A DNA stretch of 64,000 bases from Tepidiforma sp. (GTDB lineage Bacteria > Chloroflexota > Dehalococcoidia > Tepidiformales > Tepidiformaceae). Below, in pieces: positions 44,503-53,066 of the stretch (the stretch's first letter is position 1; each line of letters begins with the position of its first letter). Both the position numbers and the translations under genes were made by a program. The stretch lies in the NCBI GenBank assembly GCA_026003935.1, contig BPIE01000001.1, positions 434,001-498,000 of the forward strand, in the 5' to 3' direction. Below the pieces are notes generated by a model. That model searched no databases. It was not told the origin of the DNA and saw only the letters and a program-made list of their open reading frames with translations.

Positions 44503-45324
44503 TCAGGCGATGCGGTACGCGCCGATGGCGAGCGCGACGATGGCCACGAGGTATCGGTAGATGACGAAGACCAGCAGGGAGCGGGTGCGCACCCAGCGCA
44601 GCAGGGCGTGGATGGCGATGAATCCAACGATGGCCGAGGTAGCGAAACCGACGAGCATATCGCGGGCTTCGGCGCCCGAAAGCGATGCGAGGTCGGCGGA
44701 TTTGAGCAGGAGGGCCCCGACGAATGCCGGCGTGCCGAGGAGGAAGGCGAAACGGACCGCATCTTCGCGGCGGAGGCCGCGAGCGAGGCCAACGGTGACG
44801 GTGGCCCCGGAACGGGACACGCCCGGGATGAGAGCAAAGGCCTGGCCGACGCCGATGGCGATGGCATCGGCCAGGCCGACAGTCGCCATGGGGCGGCGAT
44901 TTGCGGCGAGGCGGTCGGCGACGAGCATGACCGTGCCCATGAGGGCGAGCATGATGGCGACGAGCCAGGGCTGGCGAACGTTGGCTTCGATCCAGTCGTC
45001 CAGGAGGAGCCCGGCGATAGCAGCGGGGACGGAACCGATAGCAAGGAGCCAAAGGACCCGGGAATCGGTTTGCCAGCGCGAGACGCGTCCTCCGTGACGG
45101 AGGAGATCGGTGATGCCGGCGCGGAACATGGTGAACCAATCGCGCCAGAAGTAGACCAGGAGGGCGAGCAGCGTGCCGCCGTGGAGACCGACGTCGAACG
45201 CGAGCCCCTGGTCCTCCCAGCCGAAGAGGGCAGGGACGAGGATGAGGTGGCCCGAGCTGGAGATGGGCAGGAACTCGGCGAGCCCCTGCACGGCGCCGAG
45301 GATGATGGCGCGCACGATGTCCAC
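44503..45324 (-). CDS. uppP: Undecaprenyl-diphosphate phosphatase
   Basis: 273-residue integral membrane enzyme that dephosphorylates undecaprenyl pyrophosphate for reuse in wall synthesis. Motif 1 is QGLAEFLPISSSGHL and motif 2 GVSRSGATVTVGLARGL, with eight or so helices. GTG start. Overexpression of the family gives bacitracin tolerance; its presence suits a peptidoglycan-containing cell. Confidence 0.94.
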   Translation of the reverse strand: MDIVRAIILGAVQGLAEFLPISSSGHLILVPALFGWEDQGLAFDVGLHGGTLLALLVYFWRDWFTMFRAGITDLLRHGGRVSRWQTDSRVLWLLAIGSVPAAIAGLLLDDWIEANVRQPWLVAIMLALMGTVMLVADRLAANRRPMATVGLADAIAIGVGQAFALIPGVSRSGATVTVGLARGLRREDAVRFAFLLGTPAFVGALLLKSADLASLSGAEARDMLVGFATSAIVGFIAIHALLRWVRTRSLLVFVIYRYLVAIVALAIGAYRIA

Positions 45325-45380
45325 GGCGGAACGTTCGCGCCGCGGCGGCTAATAGGCAACGCAGGGGCGAAAGGCCCGGT

Positions 45381-45683
45381 TCAGTCGACGCCGGCGATCT
45401 TGGTGTACCGCTCGATAACGGGACGGCCGGCGAGAAGCCCGGCGAGTTTCGCGCCGAGCGCGCGCATGTGGTCGGTTTTGCCGTGGGCTTCGAAGGCGGC
45501 GGCGTCGCGGTAATTTTCGTAGAAGAGGAAGGTGGTGGGGTCGGTGTCGGAGACGTGGAGGGAGTAGGCGGGAACGGCGCCGGCTTCGTGCTGCTTGACG
45601 GCGGCGACCATCTCGGTGAGCGCGGCGCGCAGCTCGGCTTCTTTGCCGGGCTGGGCCTGGAGTTTTGCGACGACGGTGATCAT
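45381..45683 (-). CDS. Antibiotic biosynthesis monooxygenase (ABM) domain protein
   Basis: 100-residue ferredoxin-like fold protein: MITVVAKLQAQPGKEAELRA, YSLHVSDTDPTTFLFYENY and HMRALGAKLAGLLAG. These small dimeric proteins are cofactorless monooxygenases or quinone-modifying enzymes; the substrate is unknown. GGAGG is 7 bases from the ATG. Confidence 0.88.
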   Translation of the reverse strand: MITVVAKLQAQPGKEAELRAALTEMVAAVKQHEAGAVPAYSLHVSDTDPTTFLFYENYRDAAAFEAHGKTDHMRALGAKLAGLLAGRPVIERYTKIAGVD

Positions 45684-45770
45684 GGAGAACCTCCGGGGGA
45701 ATGCCGGCGCATTGTACGGGAGCGAGAAGGTTGCGTGACAGGACGAACAGCGGGACGGAGAATGCGGTGG

Positions 45771-46454
45771 ATGTGGCTGCAGGAGATGCCGAGGCGGCAG
45801 GCGCGGATGCTGCGCGGGGCGGCTGCACGGCACCCGGCGGCTGCAGCGGATGTGGACTACCCGGACTGGTACTTCAAGCGGTGGCACTTCCTTCCCGAAG
45901 GGTATCTGTCGGAGCGCAGTGTCGCGTGGTACGACAGGGTCATTCGCAGGGTGTACTGGGCAGGCGACGAGGGGCAAGCCGTGCGGGTCCTTGCGCGGTG
46001 GCTGGAACGGTCGGGCGCGAGGCGAGTCCTCGAGACGGCACCGGGGCCGGGTCGGCTGCTGGCGGCGCTCCGGCAGCGGCTGCCGCAGGTGGAGTTCCGG
46101 GGGGTGGAGCTTTCGCCGTACTTCGTCGCGGCGTCACGGCGACGGCTGGGCGAGGGGGCGGTGGTCCACGGCGATGCACGGGAACTTTCGAAGGTGGCGG
46201 GGGTGTTCGACGCCGTGATTGGGGCGCATTACGTTGGGCATGTTCCCCCGGGCGAACGGGGGCGTGCGTTTGCGGCGATGGCTACCGCTGCCCGGCCGGG
46301 CGGCCTCGTGATCACGGTGGAGCACCGCTGGCACCGATGGCCGGCAGCGGAGGGGCTGCGGCTGGCGGGGCGGCGGGGGCTGGGATTCTCGGAAATTCGG
46401 TGTTACCGGCGGACGGCCGGGAAGGGAGGCAGCCATGACGATGCCGGAAGCTGA
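45771..46454 (+). CDS. Class I SAM-dependent methyltransferase
   Basis: 227 residues. VLETAPGPGRLLAALRQRLP is SAM motif I, VELSP the acidic loop and VHGDARELSKV motif post-I; VIGAHYVGH is motif II. ATG at 45771 has GGAG 10 bases upstream; ATG at 45762 is in frame but too close to it. The 3' end overlaps the DinB-like gene by 20 bases. Small-molecule or lipid substrate, not deducible. Confidence 0.8.
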   Translation: MWLQEMPRRQARMLRGAAARHPAAAADVDYPDWYFKRWHFLPEGYLSERSVAWYDRVIRRVYWAGDEGQAVRVLARWLERSGARRVLETAPGPGRLLAALRQRLPQVEFRGVELSPYFVAASRRRLGEGAVVHGDARELSKVAGVFDAVIGAHYVGHVPPGERGRAFAAMATAARPGGLVITVEHRWHRWPAAEGLRLAGRRGLGFSEIRCYRRTAGKGGSHDDAGS

Positions 46455-46941
46455 GCGCGAGCGGATTCGGCAGTACCTTGTCGAACAGGCAGGGTCGAAG
46501 AGTATCGAGGAGCTCATTGCGCGGGTCGAAGATGGGATGCAGCAGCTGGCGGCAGCTGCGCGGTCGATTCCCGCGGAGCGGTTCGAGGAGCATCCCGCCG
46601 GGGACGAGTGGTGCCCGATGGACTGCCTCGCGCATGTGGTGAGCTGGAACGCGTGGACGGCGACGGCGGTACTCCATGCGGCGCTGACGGGCGAAGTTCC
46701 AGCAGGCGAGCCGCCGGAACTGGCGCGTGACCGCGACGCGCTGCTGAAGGAGCAGGAGCGTTCAAATGCGTCGCTCTACGAGCACGTCCGGGCGGCCGAC
46801 CCGGGGGCGTTTCTCGATGTCCGGTGGGAGCACCCGTTTTTCGGGATGCTGAACTGGCGGGAGTGGCTGCTGTTTCTGCGCCTCCACGCGCTGGACCATG
46901 CGCGGCAGCTGGCGGGGATGAGGGAAGCGCTCGGTGCGTGA
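46435..46941 (+). CDS. DinB-like (DUF1572-type) four-helix protein
   Basis: 168 residues with metal-site histidines in CLAHVVSWNAWT and LRLHALDHARQLAG, the DinB_2 pattern. GGGAGG precedes the ATG. It overlaps its neighbours on both sides (20 and 8 bases), forming a methyltransferase-DinB-phosphoesterase run. Activity unknown. Confidence 0.82.
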   Translation: MTMPEAERERIRQYLVEQAGSKSIEELIARVEDGMQQLAAAARSIPAERFEEHPAGDEWCPMDCLAHVVSWNAWTATAVLHAALTGEVPAGEPPELARDRDALLKEQERSNASLYEHVRAADPGAFLDVRWEHPFFGMLNWREWLLFLRLHALDHARQLAGMREALGA

Positions 46942-47713
46942 GCCGCGGCCGCTGCGTGTAGTGCATACGTCGGACGTGCACCTTGGCGCCTACGCCGGGA
47001 ACGAACATGCGGCTTGGGTGGAGCGGAGGCGGCGGATGGAGGCGGCGTTTTGCCGGGTGATCGAGCTCGGAAACCGGGTCGGGGCGCAGGTTCTGCTGCT
47101 CGCGGGGGATATTTTCGACAATGACCGGGTGCCGGCCGAGACGGTGGAGTGGGCGGCGCGGCAGCTCGCCCGGTTCGAAGGGCAGTCGATTCTGCTGCCG
47201 GGGAACCATGACCCGATGGACCCGGGCAGCATCTACTGGCGGCACGACATGGAGGCTATCGCGAAGCGCCTGACGATCGTCCGGGAGCACCGGGGGGAGG
47301 TCATCGAGCTGGAGGGGGTCGACCTCGTGGTGTGGGGCCGGGCGTACCTGGATTCGGACTGGCATTTTCGGCCGCTGGAAGGGCTGCCGGAGCGGCAGGA
47401 TGGGCGATGGCACATTGCGCTGGGGCATGGGCACTTTGTGCCCGAGGGCGGCGAGACGCACCGGTCGCTGCCGATTTTCGAGCGGGAGATTGCGGGGGCG
47501 CGAGGGCATTGGGATTATGTCGCCTTAGGTCACTGGGAGCCGCACGCGGACGTGAGTTGCGGCGGGGTGACTGCGGTGTACTCGGGTGCGCCGATGCCGC
47601 TGAGCGATGCGAACCGGCGCGCGGGGCTCTGCGCGATTATCGACTTCGACGGGGATGGGGTGCGGTGGCGGACGGAGCGGGTGGACAACGCTGCCAGCCC
47701 CGGCTTCGACTGA
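46934..47713 (+). CDS. Metallophosphoesterase, SbcD-like
   Basis: 259 residues of the calcineurin-like phosphoesterase fold: DVHLG, LLLAGDIFDND, LLPGNHDP, ALGHGHF and ALGHWEPH supply the metal ligands. The N-terminal core resembles SbcD/Mre11 nucleases, but the capping domain is short and there is no sbcC partner. GTG start overlapping the DinB-like gene by 8 bases. Nuclease or phosphodiesterase activity is possible. Confidence 0.83.
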   Translation: MREPRPLRVVHTSDVHLGAYAGNEHAAWVERRRRMEAAFCRVIELGNRVGAQVLLLAGDIFDNDRVPAETVEWAARQLARFEGQSILLPGNHDPMDPGSIYWRHDMEAIAKRLTIVREHRGEVIELEGVDLVVWGRAYLDSDWHFRPLEGLPERQDGRWHIALGHGHFVPEGGETHRSLPIFEREIAGARGHWDYVALGHWEPHADVSCGGVTAVYSGAPMPLSDANRRAGLCAIIDFDGDGVRWRTERVDNAASPGFD

Positions 47714-47785
47714 AGCACGGCTCCGCGGCCGGGCTCGACGCCGGGTGGGAACGCGCGGTAACGCTGCGCCCTGCGGCGTCCGCCC

Positions 47786-48493
47786 TCAGGCCTGCGATGA
47801 CGGCGGTTGCTGCGCGCCAAGCGCGCTGACGATCACGTCGACATCTGCGGCGCTGAGCCCGCCCCAGGAGAGCTGGTCGGGCCGGGGATAGTGCTTGCCG
47901 AACGTGTGGTAGACGAGGTCGCCGACCGCGACAGCTGGCGCCCCCTTTCTGACGAACCCGAGCAGCACGTCGAGCCACCTCCCTTCCCCTTCGGAATCGA
48001 AGCAAGCGGTGACCGCCTGCCATTCATCGGAGTAGTCCCACAAGTAGAGGGCTCCGCCCCAGGACATATAGCCGCCGTCGATAATCCATTTGATGGATGC
48101 CGCGAGGCTGCAGCTGGGCCCTTCGCGCACGCCCAGCTCGTAGAATTTCCTCAGGGCTGCGGACGCGAAATCATCCTCCCAGGGCTCTATTTCGAGCTCC
48201 CCATCCTCGTCCTCGATGACGAAGTCTTTTGGGTCAAGATGGATCGTCTCAGCGACAGACTGCAAACTCGTGAGAAACGACGGACAGAGGAGGGCATACG
48301 CCTCGAATCCGTTGGCGAACTCCTTGGGGTCTGGCCGATCGAGGGAGCGGAAATAGTCGGCCAAGCCATCAGCGTCCTTGTACATGTACGCGTCGTCTGA
48401 AAGCCGCTCAAACTGCGCGAGCTCTCTCTCCCACAATTCTTGGACCTGTTCCGGGACCGTGATCGATCGCAGCTGTTCGAGAATGTTCGCCAT
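47786..48493 (-). CDS. Hypothetical protein, unrecognised
   Basis: 235 residues, acidic, with no signal peptide or membrane helix. Readable segments are LADYFRSLDRPDPKEFANGF, LHLDPKDFVIEDEDGELEIE-like IHLDPKDFVIEDEDGELEIE, and IIDGGYMSWGGALYLWDYSD. Codon choice is less G-rich than in neighbouring genes. AGGAG lies 8 bases before the ATG. No family is recognised; SMI1/KNR4-like or immunity-type proteins have similar acidic all-alpha/beta composition but this is only a loose resemblance. It lies at the left edge of the accessory region. Confidence 0.72.
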   Translation of the reverse strand: MANILEQLRSITVPEQVQELWERELAQFERLSDDAYMYKDADGLADYFRSLDRPDPKEFANGFEAYALLCPSFLTSLQSVAETIHLDPKDFVIEDEDGELEIEPWEDDFASAALRKFYELGVREGPSCSLAASIKWIIDGGYMSWGGALYLWDYSDEWQAVTACFDSEGEGRWLDVLLGFVRKGAPAVAVGDLVYHTFGKHYPRPDQLSWGGLSAADVDVIVSALGAQQPPSSQA

Positions 48494-49468
48494 CTCGGTG
48501 TCTCCTGCGCGAGCCTGGCCGAGTGTAGCAAGGGGGTCCCGGCCGACACAAGGTGGTGCGCGGGTGCCGGCCGGCGTCGCCTCCTAGTCTTGAAGAGCGG
48601 CACCGAACGGCCCTTGCGCCGGGGCGGACGGCCGCGTGCGCCTGGCAGCCCGGCACACGTCTGCGGGGCGACAGGGCGCAGCCGTCCCGCGCCGTGGGAG
48701 GGGGAAGTGGTCCGGAGGACGGCGACCGGGGGCCGCGCGGCATGCCTGGCTGGCGGGCGACCTACCACGACAAATGTGAAGCCCGGCGAAAGGGCAGCGG
48801 GGCCCTCGCTTACGCCCTCTCCGCCCATCCAGTTTCTGCGCAAACGTTCGGAGAGATACACCTCGCGCTCCAAGGGCCAGCGGCTGCTCATCCCCGGCGC
48901 CCCGGGAGAAGAAGTCGGAGTCGGCCGGCAGCGCCTGCTCGGCGGTGGCGGCATCCTCGGGAACCGGCACGCGCCTCGCCACCTGTTAACAATCGCGGGC
49001 CGCGCGGCGCAGGAGGCCGCATAGGACGGCGCTGCCGACAGAGTCGTTCGACCCGCGGAGCCGGGGCGCGCGCGACGGGAGCCGCCTGGCCGAAAGGGTG
49101 GACGCGCCCCTCCCGCTGCTCGAGCCGGTTCGGGTACCAGGGGAGGACGTAGTGCACGACGGCGGCGAAGAGCTCCTGTGGTTTGACGCCCTCAGGGTGG
49201 CAGCCCGCAGCCGCGAGCACGCGCTGACGCCCGGGGTGGTCAACCTCGGTCACTCTGTGGCGACGTCCTTCGCCACCCGTGCGGCCGGCAATGGAGACGG
49301 CCGGGACGCGTTCGCCGGACGCGCGCGTCGCTCGGGTGCCGCAGCGAGGGCGGGCGCGCGAGTGTCCGCAGGAGTTGCCGTCTCACCGCCTGTAACGGCG
49401 TACGAACGATTGGCGAGCCGCAGAAAATAGGGTAGTCTGCGGGCGATTACAATCTCGGCTCCGCGAAT
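48494..49468. other. Gene-poor stretch with one copy of a direct repeat
   Basis: No convincing intact gene is present. It holds the first copy of the 29-bp repeat (48727-48755). On the minus strand, about 49108-49220 reads with high GC third positions as ELFAAVVHYVLPWYPNRLEQ, which looks like a fragment of a real protein inside an otherwise low-complexity frame (48888-49253). A TACAAT box at 49448-49453 lies before the DUF1848 gene and could be its -10. Confidence 0.55.
48727..48755 (+). repeat. 29-bp direct repeat, left copy
   Basis: Starts GGGGGCCGCGCGG and ends CTGGCTGGCGG; identical over 29 bases to 52353-52381. It contains the palindromes GCCGCGCGGC and GCATGC. Together the copies enclose the DUF1848-methyltransferase pair. 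Confidence 0.85.
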
Positions 49469-50653
49469 ATGGCAGGTCAACAAGGGCAACAGGGAACGCT
49501 CTGGCCTGAAACGGACGAGCCGGACCGCGTTCAGGAAGAGGGCGGCTCCCACCCCCACGAGGTCCCGGAGTGCGTCCATGGGGTGAGCGGCTGGGGCCTC
49601 GGGAAGAAGTCGCGGCGGAAGCCGCGGCTTCTGTCGGCGAGCAAACGTACGGACATCCCGGCGTTCTACCTGGAATGGTTCAGCCGGGCCTTACAGCGCG
49701 GCTGGGTGGACGTCCCCAACCCGATGCTGAGCGGCAAACTCCTACGCTTGCTGCGAGTAGGCCTACCCGGCGAGGAGCTGCCGCCGGCCACACCGTCGGG
49801 ACGGATCGCATTCGACGAACTGCTGGCGCGTGCTGCCCGCCGCGTGCCTGTCGAAACGGCTTCCGACCTCGCCCAGACGCTCACGCACGTCTCGCTCAAG
49901 CCGGAGGACGTCATCGGCATCGTCTGGTGGTCCAAGAATTACGGGCCGTACCTCCGCCGGCGGGAGGAATTCGCCCAGTACGAGCGGCAATTTTTCCAGT
50001 TTACGATCAACCCCCGGACGCCCGAGTTGTCGTGGATGGAGCCCGACGTTCCCCCGGAGGCGGAGGCGCTGGGCCAGGCCGTCCAGCTCGCAGAGCTCTT
50101 CGGCGGCGGCTGGGTGGCCTGGCGGTACGACCCCCTCGTCTTCTGGTTCGAGGATGGGGAGCCCCGGAGCAACTGGGACGAGGCGTTCTTCCGGCGTGCG
50201 TGCCGCGTGCTGGGCGCGGCAGGCATTCGATCGTGCGTGACCAGCAAGGTCGACCGGTACAAGAAATTCGAACGGCGGATGAAGCGGCTCCACCCGGATA
50301 AGCAGCTCCGGGAGCCCGAGCCGGGCGAGTTCGAGGACATCCTGAGGCGGATGGCAGAGATCGCGGAGGATGCCCGGATGAGCGTCGAGACCTGCAGTGA
50401 GGCGGGTATACCGGGGGACTGCGGCGTGACGCCCGCGTCGTGTATCAATGCGGGAAAGTTCGATGCGTCAAAGACATCTGCGAACGACCGCGAGCCCCCA
50501 TCTGCGACCGACCGCAAGCTCGGGCGGGATGCGTGCGAGTGCCACATGCACGTCGATATCGGTGATTACGCAACGCAAGAGTGCGGCTACGCTTGCGTCT
50601 ACTGTTACGCGAATCCGAACCATCGGTTGCTAAGCGCGGGTTCGGGGCGATGA
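49469..50653 (+). CDS. DUF1848 domain-containing protein, radical-SAM-like cysteine motif
   Basis: 394 residues. The DUF1848 core begins LLSASKRTDIPAFYLEWF (about 54-71), then VDVPNP, VSLKPEDVIGIVWWSKNYGP and VTSKVDRYKKFERR. The C-terminus carries CEC (356, 358) and Cx3Cx2C (Cys372, 376, 379) in CGYACVYCYANPN, the spacing used by radical SAM enzymes to bind [4Fe-4S], but at the end rather than the start of the fold. Function unknown. Its TGA overlaps the ATG of the methyltransferase (ATGA). The first 50 residues are low-complexity and may be outside the true protein. Confidence 0.85.
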   Translation: MAGQQGQQGTLWPETDEPDRVQEEGGSHPHEVPECVHGVSGWGLGKKSRRKPRLLSASKRTDIPAFYLEWFSRALQRGWVDVPNPMLSGKLLRLLRVGLPGEELPPATPSGRIAFDELLARAARRVPVETASDLAQTLTHVSLKPEDVIGIVWWSKNYGPYLRRREEFAQYERQFFQFTINPRTPELSWMEPDVPPEAEALGQAVQLAELFGGGWVAWRYDPLVFWFEDGEPRSNWDEAFFRRACRVLGAAGIRSCVTSKVDRYKKFERRMKRLHPDKQLREPEPGEFEDILRRMAEIAEDARMSVETCSEAGIPGDCGVTPASCINAGKFDASKTSANDREPPSATDRKLGRDACECHMHVDIGDYATQECGYACVYCYANPNHRLLSAGSGR

Positions 50654-52197
50654 GCAGGAGCGACCGCCTCGAGGCCATCGGCTGGATGATGGACCGGCTC
50701 CTGACTATGGAGCGCGGCTATCGCCTCTCGCGACTCGTGCAGGACGTGCAGGCAGCATGCCTCTTCAACGAAGTTCCGCCAATTTCACGGGGGCCGGACG
50801 CGTTGCAGCGGCTCATCGACTCCAAGAAGGCTGACATCGAAGACCTCGCGCGTGAATGGGAGAATTTTTTCCATGAGGGGAAGCGGTTCGTCGGGAGCTA
50901 TTCATCAGAGGAATTCCTCCGCGCGTACCTCGCCTATTACTCCACGGTCAACGTGATCAAGCTCCAGCTAATGCTCAACGACCTGCTTCGCCGGGGCACG
51001 TTGAGACCGGGCCCGGGCCGCTTTCACGTCGTCGACCTTGGCACCGGACCTGGAACGACCTTCCTTGCCGTGGCCGACTGGCTCCTTGCCTACCGGTCAC
51101 TGGCCGGAACGAGGGATTTCCCGGCATCCGTGCGGTTAACGGGCATCGACCGGTCCCGGGAGGCCCTCCGCGCCGCCCGGCATGCCTCCAAGCGCATCAG
51201 CGAGACGGTAACACGCTGGCTGGACCGTCACTCGCAGCCTGCGTCATCGGCTGCCGACGTGACGGGTCACGCCTGGCGGAGCGTCGCCGCGGGCTGCGCG
51301 GAACCAGGCTTGCTCCGTGCTGACTTCCTCGAACCGGCCTCGGCCGAACTGAAGGAGGCGGTAGCCGGAGCGAACCTCGTCGTCGCGAGCTACGTTCTGA
51401 ACGAGCTCAGGGCCAGCCGTTGGAAGACCGGGGACTTCGACGACCTGCTCAATGAGACGCGCCCTGGTTGCCTCGTGTTGCTGCTCGAGCCCGGGGACGG
51501 AAAACGCGCGATTCGCCTGATGCAGTGGCGGAGGTCCTTCCTCCGAGAGCACCCGGGTTGGGAGGTCGTGAGCCCCTGCGGAGACCGGTTCGGGCAGGAC
51601 CTCCCCGGACAGTGCGACACCTGCTGGACGTGTCGCGGCGAAGCGCTGGACCCGACACCGCTGTACGGGGAGTTCGTCAGACACCTGCCTGAGGGGGCGA
51701 CCAGACCCCTCACCGGGGACACAGGCGAGAGGCACCTCAGCTGGGCGTACACCGTGCTGCGGCGCAGGGGAGCGCGGGACGTCGGCCCGCAGCGGGCAGG
51801 CCCGGATAGCTCCCCGGGCGGTGCATCGGAAACCGTGGTGCTCCAAGTAGGAGAATCGTCTCGGCAGGGCACGGGCGGTCGTCGCGTGCGCGGGAAGTAT
51901 TTTGGGCTTTGCCCGGCGGAAGTCGGCGCCCCCAAGGACGCCGTTCTTTGGCTCCCTGCCGATGAGGTGCCGCCCTGGCTGACGTTCGGTCAGCGTGTCG
52001 TCCTCCGGGGGTTCGATGTGCCGCCCGCGCTCGGAAATTCCGACGAGAAATGGTGGTTCAACTGGGCGCCGGGTGCCCGGGTGGAACCTCCGGAGAACGA
52101 CAGGCCAGCTGGGCCGGCCAGCACGGTGGTCCCCTACGACGATGCCGGGCGCAAGTGGCTCGAGTACGCCTTCCCTCAGCCGGCTGGGACGCGATAG
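50650..52197 (+). CDS. Rsm22/METTL17-like methyltransferase with four-Cys cluster
   Basis: 515 residues. A helical N-terminal domain (1-120) precedes a Rossmann SAM fold: VVDLGTGPGTTF (127-138), TGIDRSREALRAA, LVVASYVLNEL and LVLLLEPGD. After it come Cys310, Cys322, Cys325 and Cys328 (PCG...QCDTCWTCRG), the type of cluster that binds [4Fe-4S] in Rsm22/METTL17. A C-terminal 130-residue domain with YFGLCPAEVGAPKD and WWFNWAPG is unrecognised. It overlaps the DUF1848 gene by ATGA. Target (rRNA, DNA, small molecule) is unknown; the whole looks distinct from housekeeping Rsm22. Confidence 0.8.
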   Translation: MSRSDRLEAIGWMMDRLLTMERGYRLSRLVQDVQAACLFNEVPPISRGPDALQRLIDSKKADIEDLAREWENFFHEGKRFVGSYSSEEFLRAYLAYYSTVNVIKLQLMLNDLLRRGTLRPGPGRFHVVDLGTGPGTTFLAVADWLLAYRSLAGTRDFPASVRLTGIDRSREALRAARHASKRISETVTRWLDRHSQPASSAADVTGHAWRSVAAGCAEPGLLRADFLEPASAELKEAVAGANLVVASYVLNELRASRWKTGDFDDLLNETRPGCLVLLLEPGDGKRAIRLMQWRRSFLREHPGWEVVSPCGDRFGQDLPGQCDTCWTCRGEALDPTPLYGEFVRHLPEGATRPLTGDTGERHLSWAYTVLRRRGARDVGPQRAGPDSSPGGASETVVLQVGESSRQGTGGRRVRGKYFGLCPAEVGAPKDAVLWLPADEVPPWLTFGQRVVLRGFDVPPALGNSDEKWWFNWAPGARVEPPENDRPAGPASTVVPYDDAGRKWLEYAFPQPAGTR

Positions 52198-52432
52198 GGA
52201 CCGCGCCAGACAAGCCTGGGGTGAGGACCTGCGCGCGGGCTTTCGGGCGTAAACCGGCAACGGGCATCCGGTCTGGTCCTTCTCCCGACGAGTGCAGCGC
52301 GGGGCGCCGCGACGGCTCCGCCGTTGAGTCGGGCTCGACTACCGCTCGACAGGGGGGCCGCGCGGCATGCCTGGCTGGCGGTGCGCCGAAAGCGCGGGGC
52401 ATGCTAGATTGAGGACAGCAGATGCGAGCCGT
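52198..52432. other. Intergenic stretch before tRNA-Met
   Basis: No gene recognised. It contains the right copy of the 29-bp repeat (52353-52381), 51 bases upstream of the tRNA, and no clear terminator for the methyltransferase gene. Confidence 0.5.
52353..52381 (+). repeat. 29-bp direct repeat, right copy
   Basis: Identical over 29 bases to 48727-48755, same orientation; an extra G precedes it. It lies between the methyltransferase gene and tRNA-Met. Spacing between copies is about 3.6 kb. Confidence 0.85.
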
Positions 52433-52509
52433 GGCAGGGTAGCTCAGCCGGTCAGAGCGCACGACTCATAATCGTGAGGTCGGGAGTTCGAGCCTCCCCC
52501 CTGCTACCA
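52433..52509 (+). tRNA. tRNA-Met (anticodon CAT)
   Basis: Acceptor GGCAGGG (52433-52439) pairs with CCCTGCT (52499-52505), with a G-U first pair, discriminator A and encoded CCA. Anticodon stem CACGA/TCGTG, loop CTCATAA, anticodon CAT at 52467-52469. The paired first position and ACTCATAA-type loop favour an elongator over the initiator; a lysidine-modified tRNA-Ile cannot be excluded from sequence. Confidence 0.93.
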
Positions 52510-52607
52510 CCCTCTCTCGGGCCCGAGCGGAATGGCGGAGAAGGGTCCCTGAAGCCGCGACGAGACACGGTCAGTCATAGCGACGATACTGTGGGCGGGG
52601 AAGTCCA

Positions 52608-53066
52608 GTGTGCCGGGCAGTGGCCGGGGGCGTGGTTTTGCTGGCGGCGGCCGTGTTTGGGCTGGCGGCGGCCGGCTGCGGGAACGGCGAGCGAGAGGCC
52701 CCGCAGCCGGGGATGCCGTCCGCGCGGGGTGCCGTGACCGGGGCACCACTGGGCAGCCCGGCCATTTTGGAGACGGCGGCGCTCTCACCAACGAGCACCA
52801 GCGCCGCGCGGACATCACCAACGGCCATACCGCCGACGGCCAGGGCAGCCCCGCCAACGCCAACGGCGCGGGTCCCGACGCCGACCGCGACGCCGGGGCG
52901 AGGCCGGACGGGGAGCTGCGACCCCTCGTACCCCGATGTGTGCATCCCGCCGTTTCCGCCGGACCTCGACTGCGGCGACATCCCGTTCCGGCGGTTTAGG
53001 GTGCTGCCGCCCGACCCGCACGGGTTTGACCGGGACCACGACGGCATCGGGTGCGAGTCGGGCTAA
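52608..53066 (+). CDS. Excalibur-domain lipoprotein
   Basis: 152 residues. A signal helix ends in LAAAGC (lipobox cysteine), a Thr/Pro/Ala linker follows, and the C-terminus has the excalibur calcium-binding pattern DRDHDGIGCE with two further cysteines in PDVCIPPFPPDLDCG. Such domains are common in secreted nucleases and wall proteins; alone, the role is unknown. GTG start; GATACT at 52585-52590 is a possible -10. Confidence 0.8.
   Translation: MCRAVAGGVVLLAAAVFGLAAAGCGNGEREAPQPGMPSARGAVTGAPLGSPAILETAALSPTSTSAARTSPTAIPPTARAAPPTPTARVPTPTATPGRGRTGSCDPSYPDVCIPPFPPDLDCGDIPFRRFRVLPPDPHGFDRDHDGIGCESG

Noticed and set aside
48727-52381. CRISPR array
   Set aside because: Only two repeat copies separated by 3.6 kb with genes between; no spacer pattern or cas genes.
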